A program made the translations under genes and the position numbers. Source: Thiohalobacter sp. (GTDB taxonomy: Bacteria > Pseudomonadota > Gammaproteobacteria > Thiohalobacterales > Thiohalobacteraceae). From it: a stretch of DNA of 39,024 nucleotides. The notes beneath the pieces are model-generated. The model was not told where the DNA came from and did no database searches. It saw only the letters and a list, made by a program, of their open reading frames with translations. Position 1 is the stretch's first letter; the number at the start of each line of letters is the position of its first letter. Below are positions 10,543-20,289 of the stretch, piece after piece. The DNA lies in NCBI GenBank assembly GCA_026993645.1, contig JALWSQ010000252.1, forward strand, positions 1-39,024, in the 5' to 3' direction.

Positions 10543-11312
10543 TGGCGGATGCCGTAGCCGCGGTCGAGCAGCCGCAGGGCCAGCGCCCCCAGCACCAGGA
10601 TGAAGCCGATGACAATACCGTAGGAGAGCGCCAGCGGGATGTCGGTGATACCCAGGATGCCGTAGCGGAAGGCGTTGATCATGTACAGGATGGGGTTGGC
10701 CAGGGACAGTTTCTGCCAGAACGCCGGCAGCATGTCGAGGCTGTAGAACACCCCGCCCAGGTAGGTCAGCGGCGTGAGCACGAAGGTGGGCACGATGGAG
10801 ATGTCGTCGAATGTGCGGGCATAGACCCCGTTGATGAAACCCGCCAGGGAGAACAGGATCGAGGTCAGCAGGATCATGCTCAGCACGGTGGCCAGGGAAT
10901 GCAGGTGGAAGCTGGCGAACAGGAACGCGGTGGTGCTCACCGCCGCGCACACGGTCAGGCCGCGGGCCACGCCACCGGCCACGAAGCCGGCCAGGATGAC
11001 GTAGTTGGGGATGGGCGCGACCAGCATCTCCTCCACGTAGTGTTGCAGCTTGGCGCTGAAGAACGAGGAGACCACGTTGGCATAGGAGTTGGTGATCACG
11101 GCCATCAGGATCAGCCCCGGCACGATGTAGTCCATGTAGGAGAAGCCCTCCATGGGCCCGATCTGGCGGCCGATCAGGTTGCCGAAGATGATGAAGTAGA
11201 GCGCGGTGGTCACCACCGGTGGCAGCACCGTCTGCACCCAGATGCGGATGAAGCGCAGGAACTCCTTGATCACGAGGGTCTCGAAGGCGATCCACTGCTG
11301 CCGCCATCTCAT
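10539..11312 (-). CDS. ABC-2 type transporter permease (YadH-like)
   Basis: Multi-TM protein with EFLRFIRIWVQTVLPPVVTTALYFIIFGNLIG; overlaps its ATPase gene by 4 bp. Confidence 0.9.
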   Translation of the reverse strand: MRWRQQWIAFETLVIKEFLRFIRIWVQTVLPPVVTTALYFIIFGNLIGRQIGPMEGFSYMDYIVPGLILMAVITNSYANVVSSFFSAKLQHYVEEMLVAPIPNYVILAGFVAGGVARGLTVCAAVSTTAFLFASFHLHSLATVLSMILLTSILFSLAGFINGVYARTFDDISIVPTFVLTPLTYLGGVFYSLDMLPAFWQKLSLANPILYMINAFRYGILGITDIPLALSYGIVIGFILVLGALALRLLDRGYGIRH

Positions 11313-12241
11313 GCCTGCCGCTCCCGGTCGTCGTTGCCCACGATCTCCATGAACAGCTGTTCCAGCCGGTTGCTCTCGTTGCGCAGGCTCAGCACCTCGA
11401 TACCATGACGGGACAGGGCCTGGAACAGGTCGTTGAGGGTGCAGTGGCGGGTCAGATCCACCTCCAGGGTGAGGGGGTCGATCTGGCGCAGGCCGAAGTC
11501 CGGGATGGCCGGCAGCTGTGTCAGCGGCCGGCGCAGGTCGAGGATGAAGGTCTCCCGCGGCATGCGCGTGAGCAGGGTCTTCTTGTCCGCGTGCTCGATC
11601 ACCCGGCCATCGTTGATGATGGCGATGGTGTCACAGAGCGCCTCGGCCTCCTCCAGATAGTGGGTGGTGAGGATGATGGTGGTGCCGGCGCGGTTGCGCT
11701 CGCGCATGAACTGCCACATGGAACGGCGGATCTCGATGTCCACCCCGGCGGTGGGTTCGTCCAGGATCAGCAGCCGGGGTTCATGGGTGAGGGCGCGGGC
11801 GATCATCAGCCGCCGCTTCATGCCGCCGGACAGGTTGCGGGCGATGCTGTTGCGCTTGTCCCACAGGCCGAGCTGGTGCAGGTTGCGCTCTGCGCGCTCG
11901 CTGGCGATGCGGCGCGGGATGCCGTAGTAACCGGCCTGGTTGATCAGGATCTCGATCACCGGCTCGAACACGTGGAAATTGAATTCCTGGGGCACCAGCC
12001 CGATGTGGCTCTTGGCGCTGGAGAAGTCGCGGTCGATGTCGATGCCGAACACGCGCACCTGGCCCGCGGTCTTGCGCACCAGGGAGCAGACGATGCCGAT
12101 GGCGGTGGACTTGCCGGCCCCGTTGGGGCCCAGCAGGCCGAAGAAGTCCCCTTCCTCCACCGTCAGGTCGATGCCGTGCAGGGCCTCGAAGCCGTTGCCG
12201 TAGACCTTGCGCAGTCCCCTGATGTCCAGTGCCTTGCTCAT
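11309..12241 (-). CDS. ABC transporter ATP-binding protein (YadG-like)
   Basis: GLLGPNGAGKST, NLSGGMKRRLMIARAL, LLILDEPTAGVD. Confidence 0.94.
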   Translation of the reverse strand: MSKALDIRGLRKVYGNGFEALHGIDLTVEEGDFFGLLGPNGAGKSTAIGIVCSLVRKTAGQVRVFGIDIDRDFSSAKSHIGLVPQEFNFHVFEPVIEILINQAGYYGIPRRIASERAERNLHQLGLWDKRNSIARNLSGGMKRRLMIARALTHEPRLLILDEPTAGVDIEIRRSMWQFMRERNRAGTTIILTTHYLEEAEALCDTIAIINDGRVIEHADKKTLLTRMPRETFILDLRRPLTQLPAIPDFGLRQIDPLTLEVDLTRHCTLNDLFQALSRHGIEVLSLRNESNRLEQLFMEIVGNDDRERQA

Positions 12242-12330
12242 GCCTTGTCGGTGCCCCTTCCGTTCGGTCCGAACCCGTCCCCGGGCCGGCTGTCGAATGG
12301 TACAGGAAGAAGCCGAACGAGGTGGGATCG

Positions 12331-12420
12331 ATGTTCCTCTCCTGTTACCGAAGGGCGTTCCGCTGGTATTCCGCGCTGACCGCCTTCATCCTGGTGCTGG
12401 CCTGCCTGCTGGCGCCCTGA
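12331..12420 (+). other. Candidate 29-aa single-TM small ORF
   Basis: MFLSCYRRAFRWYSALTAFILVLACLLAP preceded by a purine-rich gaggtggg; antisense overlap with the 3' end of the glycosyltransferase gene. Confidence 0.25.
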
Positions 12421-13880
12421 TCCGCGGCGGGCCCGGGTGTGCCCGCATCCTCCCCGGTGCAGCGATGCCGGGCCAGCAGGCCCCGGTAGGCGCCCGCGCC
12501 CAGGTCGGCGGTCTCCAGGATACAGCCGCCCTGGTGGCGGATGACCGCGGCGATGGCCGGCGCCCGGCCGGGCCGGGCGAGCACGAGCAGTGGCCGCCGG
12601 TCCTGCTGCCATTCACCGGCCAGGGTCTCGTCGGGCCCGCGCGGAGCCAGGTGCGCGTGTTCCACGGACCGACCCAGGTAGAAGGCCAGGCTGTAGCGGG
12701 CGTTGGTATCCACGAACAGGATTTCCGCATAGGGTCGGTGGAAGCCGGCGCGGATCTCCGCCGCCAGGGCGCGGCCGTCCTGGCGGCTGGGCAGCTGCGC
12801 CAGCCCCCCCTTGAGGCCGACCAGCAGCAGGACCCAGAGCCATCCCAGCCACTGCCAGCGCCGGGCGGCCGCCAGACCGGCCAGGGACGGGGCCAGCAGC
12901 AGGGCGATGGGGACGAACAGCGGCAGCAGGTAGAAGGGCAGCCGGGAACGGGCGAGGAAGAACACCGCCAGCGGCAGCAGCAGCCAGGTGCGCAGGAAGC
13001 CGGCCGCCGGGGCCGGCGCGGCCGCCCCGCCGCGGTAGCGCCGCCAGGCCGCCAGCAGGCCCCAGGGCAGGGTGCCCAGCAGCAGGGTGGGCAGGTAGAC
13101 CAGCAGGCCACCGTACCATTCGCCGTGGCGGTGATGGGCGTTGCTGGCCACCCGCGCCACCACCTCCTGGCGCAGGAAATAATCCAACAGCCCGGGGGTC
13201 TGCATCACCACCAGCAGGTACCAGGACAGGCCGCTGGCGGCGAACAGCAGCAGGCCCCAGGGGTCGAACAGGGGCCGCAATCGCAGCGGGGTGCTGCGGG
13301 CCAGGCCATAGGCCAGGATGGCCAGCAGCGGCAGCAGCCCCGGCGGCCCCTTGGTCAGGAAGGCGAGTCCGAAACCCAGCCACATCAGGCGCAGCATGCC
13401 CTTGGCCGGTGGTTCACCCTGCAGCAGCCCGCTGCCGATGAAGCCGGCCATGGCCAGGGTCTCCCACAGGGTCAGCAGGCAGTCGGTGCTGACCGTGTTG
13501 GCGGCGACGAAGGGCAGGACCGCGGTGGCATAGGCCGCCGCCGCCAGTTCCGGCCGGGCCTGGCCCAGCCGGCGTGCCATCCACCAGACCAGCAGGCTGG
13601 TGAGCAGGTAGGCCAGGGCATAGGGGGCGCGCACCGCCCACTCGCTGTGCCCGAACAGGCGCAGGGCGGCGGCGATGGCCCAGTAGGTGAGCGGCGGCTT
13701 GGTGTAGTGCGGGTGTTCCGGGTGCAGCCGGGGATGCAGCCAGTCGCCGGAGTCCAGCATCTGCAGCGCCACCGCCGTGTAACGTCCCTCGTCGGGATCC
13801 CAGAGTCCGCGGCTGCCCTGGAAGGCGCAGGCGAGCAGCAGCAGGGCCAGCAGGGGCAACAGCGGGCGGAAGTGGTCCAT
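12345..13880 (-). CDS. PMT/ArnT-like membrane glycosyltransferase
   Basis: MDHFRPLLPLLALLLLACAFQGSRGLWDPDEGRYTAVALQML ... HPHYTKPPLTYWAIAAALRLFG; many TM helices; start at 13880 chosen within the longer track ORF. Confidence 0.88.
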   Translation of the reverse strand: MDHFRPLLPLLALLLLACAFQGSRGLWDPDEGRYTAVALQMLDSGDWLHPRLHPEHPHYTKPPLTYWAIAAALRLFGHSEWAVRAPYALAYLLTSLLVWWMARRLGQARPELAAAAYATAVLPFVAANTVSTDCLLTLWETLAMAGFIGSGLLQGEPPAKGMLRLMWLGFGLAFLTKGPPGLLPLLAILAYGLARSTPLRLRPLFDPWGLLLFAASGLSWYLLVVMQTPGLLDYFLRQEVVARVASNAHHRHGEWYGGLLVYLPTLLLGTLPWGLLAAWRRYRGGAAAPAPAAGFLRTWLLLPLAVFFLARSRLPFYLLPLFVPIALLLAPSLAGLAAARRWQWLGWLWVLLLVGLKGGLAQLPSRQDGRALAAEIRAGFHRPYAEILFVDTNARYSLAFYLGRSVEHAHLAPRGPDETLAGEWQQDRRPLLVLARPGRAPAIAAVIRHQGGCILETADLGAGAYRGLLARHRCTGEDAGTPGPAADQGASRQASTRMKAVSAEYQRNALR

Positions 13881-13915
13881 GGCCGCTAGCTTAACAGGCT
13901 GCCGGCACCTGCTCA

Positions 13916-13938
13916 CGCCGCCGCTGTCCACGGCGGCG
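13916..13938. repeat. Perfect 8-bp stem hairpin between divergent glycosyltransferase and ubiA genes
   Basis: CGCCGCCG-ctgtcca-CGGCGGCG. Confidence 0.6.
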
Positions 13939-13955
13939 GCGCCGGAACTGGTATC

Positions 13956-14840
13956 ATGGGGCCAATGGAGAAGACCCCTTCCTGGAAGCGCAAATGGCAT
14001 GAATATGCCCGGCTGATGCGGCTCGACCGGCCCATCGGCATCTACCTGCTGCTGTGGCCCACCCTGTGGGCGCTGTGGCTGGCCGCCGGCGGGCTGCCCG
14101 ATCTCCGGGTGCTGGCGGTGTTCGTGGCCGGGGTGGTGCTGATGCGGTCCGCCGGCTGTGTCATCAACGACTTCGCGGACCGGCACTTCGATCCCCACGT
14201 GGCCCGTACCCGCGACCGGCCCCTGGCGGCGGGCCGGGTGCGGCCGGCCGAGGCCCTGGCCCTGTTCGCCGTGCTGGTGCTGCTGGCCTTCGGCCTGGTG
14301 CTGACCCTCGACCGGCTCACCATCGAACTCTCCTTCGTGGCCGTGGCTCTGGCCGCGGTCTATCCCTTCACCAAGCGGGTGACCCATCTGCCCCAGCTGG
14401 TTCTGGGGGCCGCCTTCGGCTGGTCCATCCCCATGGCGTTCGCGGCCCAGACGGGGCGCGTGCCCCAGCTCGCCTGGCTGCTGTTCACGGTCAACGTGCT
14501 CTGGGCCACCGCCTACGACACCCTCTACGCCATGGTGGACCGCGAGGACGACCTCAAGATCGGGGTACGCTCCACCGCCATCCTGTTCGGCGACAGTGAC
14601 CGGCTGGTGGTGGGCATCCTCCAGGGCCTGGTGCTGGCGGGGCTGGTGCTGGTGGGGCTGCGCGCCGAGCTGGGCGGCCTCTACTACCTGGCGCTGGCCG
14701 TGGCCGCCGGCCTGGCGGCCTACCAGCAGTACCTCATCCGGACCAGGGATCCCCGCCGCTGTTTCGAGGCCTTCCTCAACAATCACTGGTTCGGTGCCGT
14801 GGTCTTCGCCGGCATCGCCCTCGCCCTGCTGGGCCGTTGA
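13956..14840 (+). CDS. ubiA: 4-hydroxybenzoate polyprenyltransferase
   Basis: [77 protein letters not shown] at 13965 also possible. Confidence 0.95.
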   Translation: MGPMEKTPSWKRKWHEYARLMRLDRPIGIYLLLWPTLWALWLAAGGLPDLRVLAVFVAGVVLMRSAGCVINDFADRHFDPHVARTRDRPLAAGRVRPAEALALFAVLVLLAFGLVLTLDRLTIELSFVAVALAAVYPFTKRVTHLPQLVLGAAFGWSIPMAFAAQTGRVPQLAWLLFTVNVLWATAYDTLYAMVDREDDLKIGVRSTAILFGDSDRLVVGILQGLVLAGLVLVGLRAELGGLYYLALAVAAGLAAYQQYLIRTRDPRRCFEAFLNNHWFGAVVFAGIALALLGR

Positions 14841-14841
14841 T

Positions 14842-15552
14842 TCAGGGGCCCGGCGGCGGGGTGCGGGCACAGACCCAGGCCTCCACCCGGCGCGCGCCCC
14901 GGCGCCGGAGGGCGCGGGCCAGCGCGTCCAGGGTGCTGCCAGTGGTCATCACGTCGTCCACCAGGGCCAGGTTCAGCCCGTCGAGGCGGCCCTGGACGCG
15001 GAAGGCGCCGCGCAGGTTGACGCGCCGCGCCCGGGCGTCCAGGCCACTCTGGGGCGGCGTGGGGCGGCAGCGCCGGACCCGTTGCGGTGCCAGGGCCAGG
15101 TGCCAGCGTCGGGCCAGGGGGCGGGCGATCTCCAGCGCCTGGTTGTAGCCCCGTTGGTGCAGGCGCCGGCGGTGCAGGGGCACCGGCAGCAGCAGGTCGG
15201 GCCAGGGCCACGGGGGGCGGCGCTCGGCCAGCGCCTCCGCCAGCAGTCGGCCCAGGACCGGGGCCAGGTCGAGCCGGCCATGGAACTTGAGCAGCTGCAC
15301 CATGCGATCCACCGGCAGTTCGTAGGCCAGGGCGGCGATGCAAGCGTCCAGGGCGGGGGGCTGGCGCTGGCAGGCTCCGAAGGGGCCGGACGGAGCGCCC
15401 GGGGGCAGGGGCCGGGCGCAGCGCGGGCAGGCATGGGCCAGCCAGGGCAGGTCCCGGCGGCAGCCCGGGCACAGGCCCCCGGGGGCGGCCGGGGCCGCGC
15501 AGAGCGCGCAGCGTTCCGGCAGCAACCGGTCCAGCAGCCAGTGGTAAACCAT
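14842..15552 (-). CDS. comF: ComF family protein (zinc-finger + phosphoribosyltransferase domain)
   Basis: CALC..CPGC..CPRC cysteine pairs, [28 protein letters not shown] loop [19 protein letters not shown]; start at MVYHWLLD (15552) preferred over 15594. Confidence 0.9.
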   Translation of the reverse strand: MVYHWLLDRLLPERCALCAAPAAPGGLCPGCRRDLPWLAHACPRCARPLPPGAPSGPFGACQRQPPALDACIAALAYELPVDRMVQLLKFHGRLDLAPVLGRLLAEALAERRPPWPWPDLLLPVPLHRRRLHQRGYNQALEIARPLARRWHLALAPQRVRRCRPTPPQSGLDARARRVNLRGAFRVQGRLDGLNLALVDDVMTTGSTLDALARALRRRGARRVEAWVCARTPPPGP

Positions 15553-15574
15553 CTGCCATCTCCATGGTTGACAA
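15542..15574. promoter_or_regulatory. Putative BirA (biotin repressor) operator between comF and bioB
   Basis: TGGTAAACC-N15-GGTTGACAA, one mismatch per half against TTGTAAACC...GGTTTACAA. Confidence 0.8.
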
Positions 15575-15597
15575 CGGCCCGCCCCCCTCGCCATAGT
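15568..15597 (+). promoter_or_regulatory. Putative sigma70 promoter for the bio operon
   Basis: TTGACA (15568-15573)-N18-CATAGT (15592-15597); -35 lies inside the right half of the BirA-like operator. Confidence 0.55.
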
Positions 15598-15693
15598 GCC
15601 CGCCTGTCCCGGCGGACCGGGGACCCAGTCTGGGCCGCGGTCGCGGCTGGAGGCCAGCGTGGCCAGCGGTTGCAGCGATCAGGAGGTACGGTG

Positions 15694-16677
15694 GTGCAGG
15701 CAGAGGCGATGGAGGCGGACCGCGGCCCGGCCGTGGACGGCCCGCGGACGGACTGGACCCGGGCGGAGGTGGCGGCACTGTTCGCCCGGCCCTTCATGGA
15801 CCTGCTGTTCCAGGCCCAGCAGGTGCACCGGCGTTTCTTCCCCCCCGGCGAGATCCAGATCAGCACCCTGCTCAGCATCAAGACCGGGGCCTGCCCCGAG
15901 GACTGCGGCTACTGTCCGCAGAGCGCACACCACCGCACCGGCCTGCCGGTGGAACGCCTCATGCCACTGGAGGAGGTGGTGGCGGCGGCGCGGCGGGCAC
16001 GGGCGCAGGGCGCGAGCCGGTTCTGCATGGGGGCCGCCTGGCGCGCACCGCGCCAGCGGGACCTGGAACCGGTGCTGGAGATGATCCGCGCGGTCAAGGC
16101 GCTGGGCCTGGAGACCTGCGCCACCCTGGGCATGCTGGACCTGGAACAGGCGCGGCAGCTCAAGGAGGCGGGCCTCGACTACTACAACCACAACCTGGAT
16201 ACCTCGCCGGAATACTATGGACGTGTGGTCAGCACCCGCAGCTACCAGGAGCGGCTCGACACCCTGGATGCCGTGCGGGCGGTGGGCATCCGCGTCTGCT
16301 GTGGCGGGATCCTGGGCATGGGGGAATCGGACGAGGACCGTATCGGCCTGCTGCACCGCCTGGCGACCCTGCCCCGGCACCCGGAGAGCGTACCGGTCAA
16401 CCTGCTGGTGCGGGTGCCGGGCACCCCGCTGGCCGAGTGCGAGCCGCCGGACCCCTTCGACCTGGTGCGCACCGTGGCGGTGGCGCGCATCCTGATGCCG
16501 GCCTCGCGGGTGCGCCTGTCGGCGGGGCGGGAGGCCATGTCCGACGAACTGCAGGCGCTCTGCTTCCTGGCCGGGGCGAATTCCATTTTCTACGGTGAGC
16601 GGCTGCTCACCACCCCCAACCCCGATGCCCATCACGACCAGCGCCTGTTCCGGCGGCTGGACCTGAGCCCCGTCTGA
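15694..16677 (+). CDS. bioB: Biotin synthase
   Basis: Radical SAM motif [25 protein letters not shown] at 15681 upstream of tandem GTG GTG codons (15691/15694). Confidence 0.95.
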   Translation: MQAEAMEADRGPAVDGPRTDWTRAEVAALFARPFMDLLFQAQQVHRRFFPPGEIQISTLLSIKTGACPEDCGYCPQSAHHRTGLPVERLMPLEEVVAAARRARAQGASRFCMGAAWRAPRQRDLEPVLEMIRAVKALGLETCATLGMLDLEQARQLKEAGLDYYNHNLDTSPEYYGRVVSTRSYQERLDTLDAVRAVGIRVCCGGILGMGESDEDRIGLLHRLATLPRHPESVPVNLLVRVPGTPLAECEPPDPFDLVRTVAVARILMPASRVRLSAGREAMSDELQALCFLAGANSIFYGERLLTTPNPDAHHDQRLFRRLDLSPV

Positions 16678-16693
16678 GGGCCCCCGGGCGACG

Positions 16694-17857
16694 GTGAAGG
16701 ACCTGGCGGCGGAGCTGGCGCGGCGCAAGGCGGCGGATCTGTACCGCCGGTGCCGGGTGGCGCAGGATCCGCAGGGTCCGGAGCGGGTGGTGGACGGCGA
16801 GCCCTGCCTCACCTTCTGCAGCAATGACTATCTGGGGCTGGCCGGCCATCCCCGCGTGGTCCGGGCGCTGCAGGCGGGCGCCGAGCGCTGGGGCGTGGGC
16901 AGCGGCGCCGCGCACCTGGTCAGCGGCCACACCGCGGCCCACCAGGCGCTGGAGGAGGCGCTGGCGGAATTCCTGGGCCGGCCGCGGGCGCTGCTGTTCT
17001 CCACCGGCTACATGGCCAATCTCGGGGTCATCGGCGCCCTGGCGGGGCGGGGCGAGACCCTGTTCCAGGACCGGCTCGACCACGCCTCGCTGCTGGACGG
17101 CGCCCGCCTCAGCGGGGCGCGCCTGGTCCGGTACCGGCACCGGGACCTGGACGACCTGGCCCGGCGCTGGGCGGCCGCCCGGCGCCCGGCGCTGGTGGCC
17201 ACGGACGCCGTGTTCAGCATGGACGGCGACCTGGCGCCGCTGCCGGACCTGGCCGCCCTGGCCGGGGCGCGGGCGGTGCCCCTGATGGTGGACGACGCCC
17301 ATGGCCTGGGGGTGCTGGGCCGTGGCGGCCGCGGCACCCTGGATCACTTCGGCCTGGGCCCGGACCAGGTGCCCATTCTCATGGGTACCCTGGGCAAGGC
17401 CTTCGGCGTGTTCGGCGCCTTCGTGGCCGGCAGCGAGCCGCTGATCGAGACCCTGGTGCAGCAGGCCCGCAGCTATGTCTACACCACGGCCCTGCCCCCG
17501 GCGCTGGCCGTGGCCATCCAGGCCAGCCTGGAACTGGTGCGCAGCGAGGATTGGCGTCGCGAGCGGCTGCAGGCCCTGGTGGCGCGTTTCCGGCGCGGGG
17601 CCGCCGACCTGGGTATCGCCCTGGGCGACTCGCCCACCCCCATCCAGCCGCTGCTGCTGGGCAGTGCGCGGCGCGCCCTGGCGGTGAGCGAGGCCCTGCG
17701 CCGCCAGGGTATCTGGGTGCCGGCCATCCGCCCGCCCACGGTGCCGGAGGGGACCGCCCGGTTGCGCATCACCTTTTCCGCCGCTCATGGCGAGGACCAG
17801 GTCGACCGGTTGCTGGAGGCCCTGGCCGTGGCCCTGCGCGAGGCCGGGACCTCATGA
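16694..17857 (+). CDS. bioF: 8-amino-7-oxononanoate synthase
   Basis: [65 protein letters not shown] start. Confidence 0.95.
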   Translation: MKDLAAELARRKAADLYRRCRVAQDPQGPERVVDGEPCLTFCSNDYLGLAGHPRVVRALQAGAERWGVGSGAAHLVSGHTAAHQALEEALAEFLGRPRALLFSTGYMANLGVIGALAGRGETLFQDRLDHASLLDGARLSGARLVRYRHRDLDDLARRWAAARRPALVATDAVFSMDGDLAPLPDLAALAGARAVPLMVDDAHGLGVLGRGGRGTLDHFGLGPDQVPILMGTLGKAFGVFGAFVAGSEPLIETLVQQARSYVYTTALPPALAVAIQASLELVRSEDWRRERLQALVARFRRGAADLGIALGDSPTPIQPLLLGSARRALAVSEALRRQGIWVPAIRPPTVPEGTARLRITFSAAHGEDQVDRLLEALAVALREAGTS

Positions 17858-18576
17858 CCCGGCTGGTGCTGCTGCCCGGCTGGGGGATGGGCCCGGCCAC
17901 CTGGAGACCACTGACCGAGCGGCTGCCCGCGGCCTGGAGGTTCCGCACCCCGGTCCTGGCGTGGCGACCGCAGCCGGCCGGGGCGGCCGGCCTGGATGGC
18001 TGGCTGGAACCGGATCTCCCGGCCGGGGTCTGGGTGGGCTGGTCGTTGGGTGGGCTGCTGGCCCTGTGGGCGGCACACCGGGCACCAGGGCGGGTGCGGG
18101 CCCTGATCTGGATCGCGGCCACGCCCCGCTTCCTCGCCACGGCGGACTGGCCGGGCATGGCGCCGGAGACCTTCGCCGGCTTCGCCCAGGGGTTTCGGGC
18201 CGACCCGGTGGCCGGCTGGCGCCGGTTCCTGGCCCTGCTGGCCCGGGGGGACCGGGACGGCGCCCGCCTGCGCCGCCGCCTGGCCCGGCTGGCGCCTGTC
18301 CCGGCCCTGGATCCGGCGGCCCTGGATGCCGGCCTGGCCGCATTGCAGGGCCAGGATCTGCGGCCTCAGTTCACCGGGCTGCAATGCCCCTGCCTGTGCC
18401 TGCTCGGCAGTGGCGATGCCCTGATCCCGATCGCGCTGGCCCGGGCCCTGCGCGCCCTGCGTCCCGGGGTCCGGGTGGTTCGGCTGGCGGGCCGCGGCCA
18501 TGCCCCCCACCTGTCCGACCCGGAACGGGTCGCGGCCGAGATCCGCAGTTTCCTGGAGGCGGCCGGTCATGGCTGA
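17854..18576 (+). CDS. bioH: Pimeloyl-[ACP] methyl ester esterase
   Basis: [20 protein letters not shown], nucleophile elbow [26 protein letters not shown] overlap with bioF; internal start in the track ORF 17551..18576. Confidence 0.93.
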   Translation: MTRLVLLPGWGMGPATWRPLTERLPAAWRFRTPVLAWRPQPAGAAGLDGWLEPDLPAGVWVGWSLGGLLALWAAHRAPGRVRALIWIAATPRFLATADWPGMAPETFAGFAQGFRADPVAGWRRFLALLARGDRDGARLRRRLARLAPVPALDPAALDAGLAALQGQDLRPQFTGLQCPCLCLLGSGDALIPIALARALRALRPGVRVVRLAGRGHAPHLSDPERVAAEIRSFLEAAGHG

Positions 18577-19405
18577 GGGCCTGCTCGACCGGCGCGAGGT
18601 GCGGCGCGCCTTCGATCGGGCCGCCGCCGCTTACGATGCCCTGGCGGTGCTGCAGCGGGAACTGGGCCGGCGCTTGCTGGAGCGGCTGGACCCCATCCGC
18701 CTGGCCCCGGCGACGGCCCTGGACCTGGGCGCCGGCACCGGGCAGCTGAGCCGGGGCCTGCAGCGGCGCTTTCCCCGCTGCCGGGTCGTCGCCCTGGATC
18801 TCTCCGCCGGGATGCTGCGGCAGTTGCGCCGGCGCCAGGGCTGGTGGCGGCGGGCACGCCTGGTGCAGGCGGATGCCCAGTGCCTGCCCCTGGCGCCGGC
18901 CAGCCTGGATCTGGTGCTGTCCGGGCTCACCCTGCAGTGGTGTGACGAGCCGGCCCGGGTGTTCCGCGAGGTGCGGCGGGTGTTGCGGCCGGGCGGCCTG
19001 TTCCTGTTCACCACCTTCGGTCCCGACACCCTGCGCGAGCTGCGCGCCGCCTGGGCGGTGGTGGACAGCCGGCCCCACGTCAGCCCCTTCATCGACATGC
19101 ACCTGCTGGGGGACGCCCTGGTGGAGGCGGGTTTCCAGGACACGGTGATGGACATGGAGATGCTGCGTCTCACCTATGATTCGCCCCTGGCCATGATGCG
19201 TGACATCAAGGGGATCGGGGCCCACAACGCCCTGCGCGACCGCCCCCGCGGCCTGACCGGCCGCCGCCGGTTCGAGGCCCTGCTGCGGGCCTGCGAGGCC
19301 CACCGCAGCGAGGGGCGGCTGCCGGCCACCTACGAGGTGGTCTATGGCCATGCCTGGGCACCGGAGCCGGGGGTGCGGGTGTCCCTGCCGGGACCGCGGC
19401 GGTGA
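18569..19405 (+). CDS. bioC: Malonyl-ACP O-methyltransferase
   Basis: REVRRAFDRAAAAYDALAVLQRELGRRLLERL, SAM motif LDLGAGTGQLSRGL, TFGPDTLRELRAAW; internal start in track ORF 18500..19405. Confidence 0.95.
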   Translation: MAEGLLDRREVRRAFDRAAAAYDALAVLQRELGRRLLERLDPIRLAPATALDLGAGTGQLSRGLQRRFPRCRVVALDLSAGMLRQLRRRQGWWRRARLVQADAQCLPLAPASLDLVLSGLTLQWCDEPARVFREVRRVLRPGGLFLFTTFGPDTLRELRAAWAVVDSRPHVSPFIDMHLLGDALVEAGFQDTVMDMEMLRLTYDSPLAMMRDIKGIGAHNALRDRPRGLTGRRRFEALLRACEAHRSEGRLPATYEVVYGHAWAPEPGVRVSLPGPRR

Positions 19406-20070
19406 GCGGCGGCTGGTTCGTGACCGGCACCGACACCGGGGTCGGCAAGACCCTGGTCACCTGCGGCCTGGTGCGCGGCCTGGTGCGCCAGGGCCTGCGG
19501 GTGGCGGCCATGAAGCCGGTGGCGGCGGGGTGCCGCCGAACCGCGGCCGGCTGGCGCAACGAGGATGCCCTGGCGTTGCAGCGCTGCGCCAATCTGGAAC
19601 TGGATTATGCCGAGGTCAACCCCTGTGCCCTGGCCGCGCCCCTGGCCCCGGCCCTGGCCGCTGCGCGCCAGGGGGTGAGCATCGATCTGGCTGCCCTGGC
19701 GGCCACCGGTCGCGACCTTGCCGGCCGCGCCGACCGCCTGCTGGTGGAGGGCATCGGTGGCTGGCGGGTGCCGTTCGATGATCGTACCGGGGTGCCGGAC
19801 CTGGCCGCCGCCCTGGGGTTGCCGGTGATCCTGGTCGTGGCCCTGCGCCTGGGCTGTATCAATCATGCGCTGCTGACCGCCCGGGACATCCAGGCCAGCG
19901 GCCTGGCCCTGGCCGGGTGGGTGGCCAACTGCCCGGACCGGGCACCGGCCGCGCCGGACACGGCGGAGACCCTCGACTGGCTGGAACGGGCACTGCCGGT
20001 CCCGCTGCTGGCCGTGGTGCCGCCACTGGCCCCCGCGGCCCGGGCCGAACTGGTCCTGTCCCTGCCCTGA
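19402..20070 (+). CDS. bioD: Dethiobiotin synthetase
   Basis: GWFVTGTDTGVGKTLVTCGLVRGL, MKPVAAGC, LLVEGIGGWRVPF; GTG start overlapping bioC stop. Confidence 0.95.
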   Translation: MSGGWFVTGTDTGVGKTLVTCGLVRGLVRQGLRVAAMKPVAAGCRRTAAGWRNEDALALQRCANLELDYAEVNPCALAAPLAPALAAARQGVSIDLAALAATGRDLAGRADRLLVEGIGGWRVPFDDRTGVPDLAAALGLPVILVVALRLGCINHALLTARDIQASGLALAGWVANCPDRAPAAPDTAETLDWLERALPVPLLAVVPPLAPAARAELVLSLP

Positions 20071-20164
20071 CCCCTTTCCCGCCACCCGGCATCATCCCGC
20101 CGCTGGCGGTTGTCGCCCCCCCGGTGGCTGCCATGTTGCGTATCCAATATTCAGTATATGCGGA

Positions 20165-20182
20165 ATCAATCATATGATTGAT
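20165..20182. repeat. Perfect 18-bp palindrome ATCAATCATATGATTGAT in an AT-rich intergenic island
   Basis: Self-complementary over all 18 bases. Confidence 0.8.
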
Positions 20183-20216
20183 AATCACTTGCAACCGCCA
20201 ATGGAAATGAGAATTC

Positions 20217-20245
20217 TTGCTAGCCCAACTCCAATAGGATAGGAT
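20217..20245 (+). promoter_or_regulatory. Putative sigma70-like promoter upstream of DUF2244/cox genes
   Basis: TTGCTA-N17-TAGGAT at the 3' side of the AT-rich island. Confidence 0.4.
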
Positions 20246-20289
20246 CGGCCCCTGTCCGGACGGCGGTCCAGGCCCCCGCGCGCGGTGCG

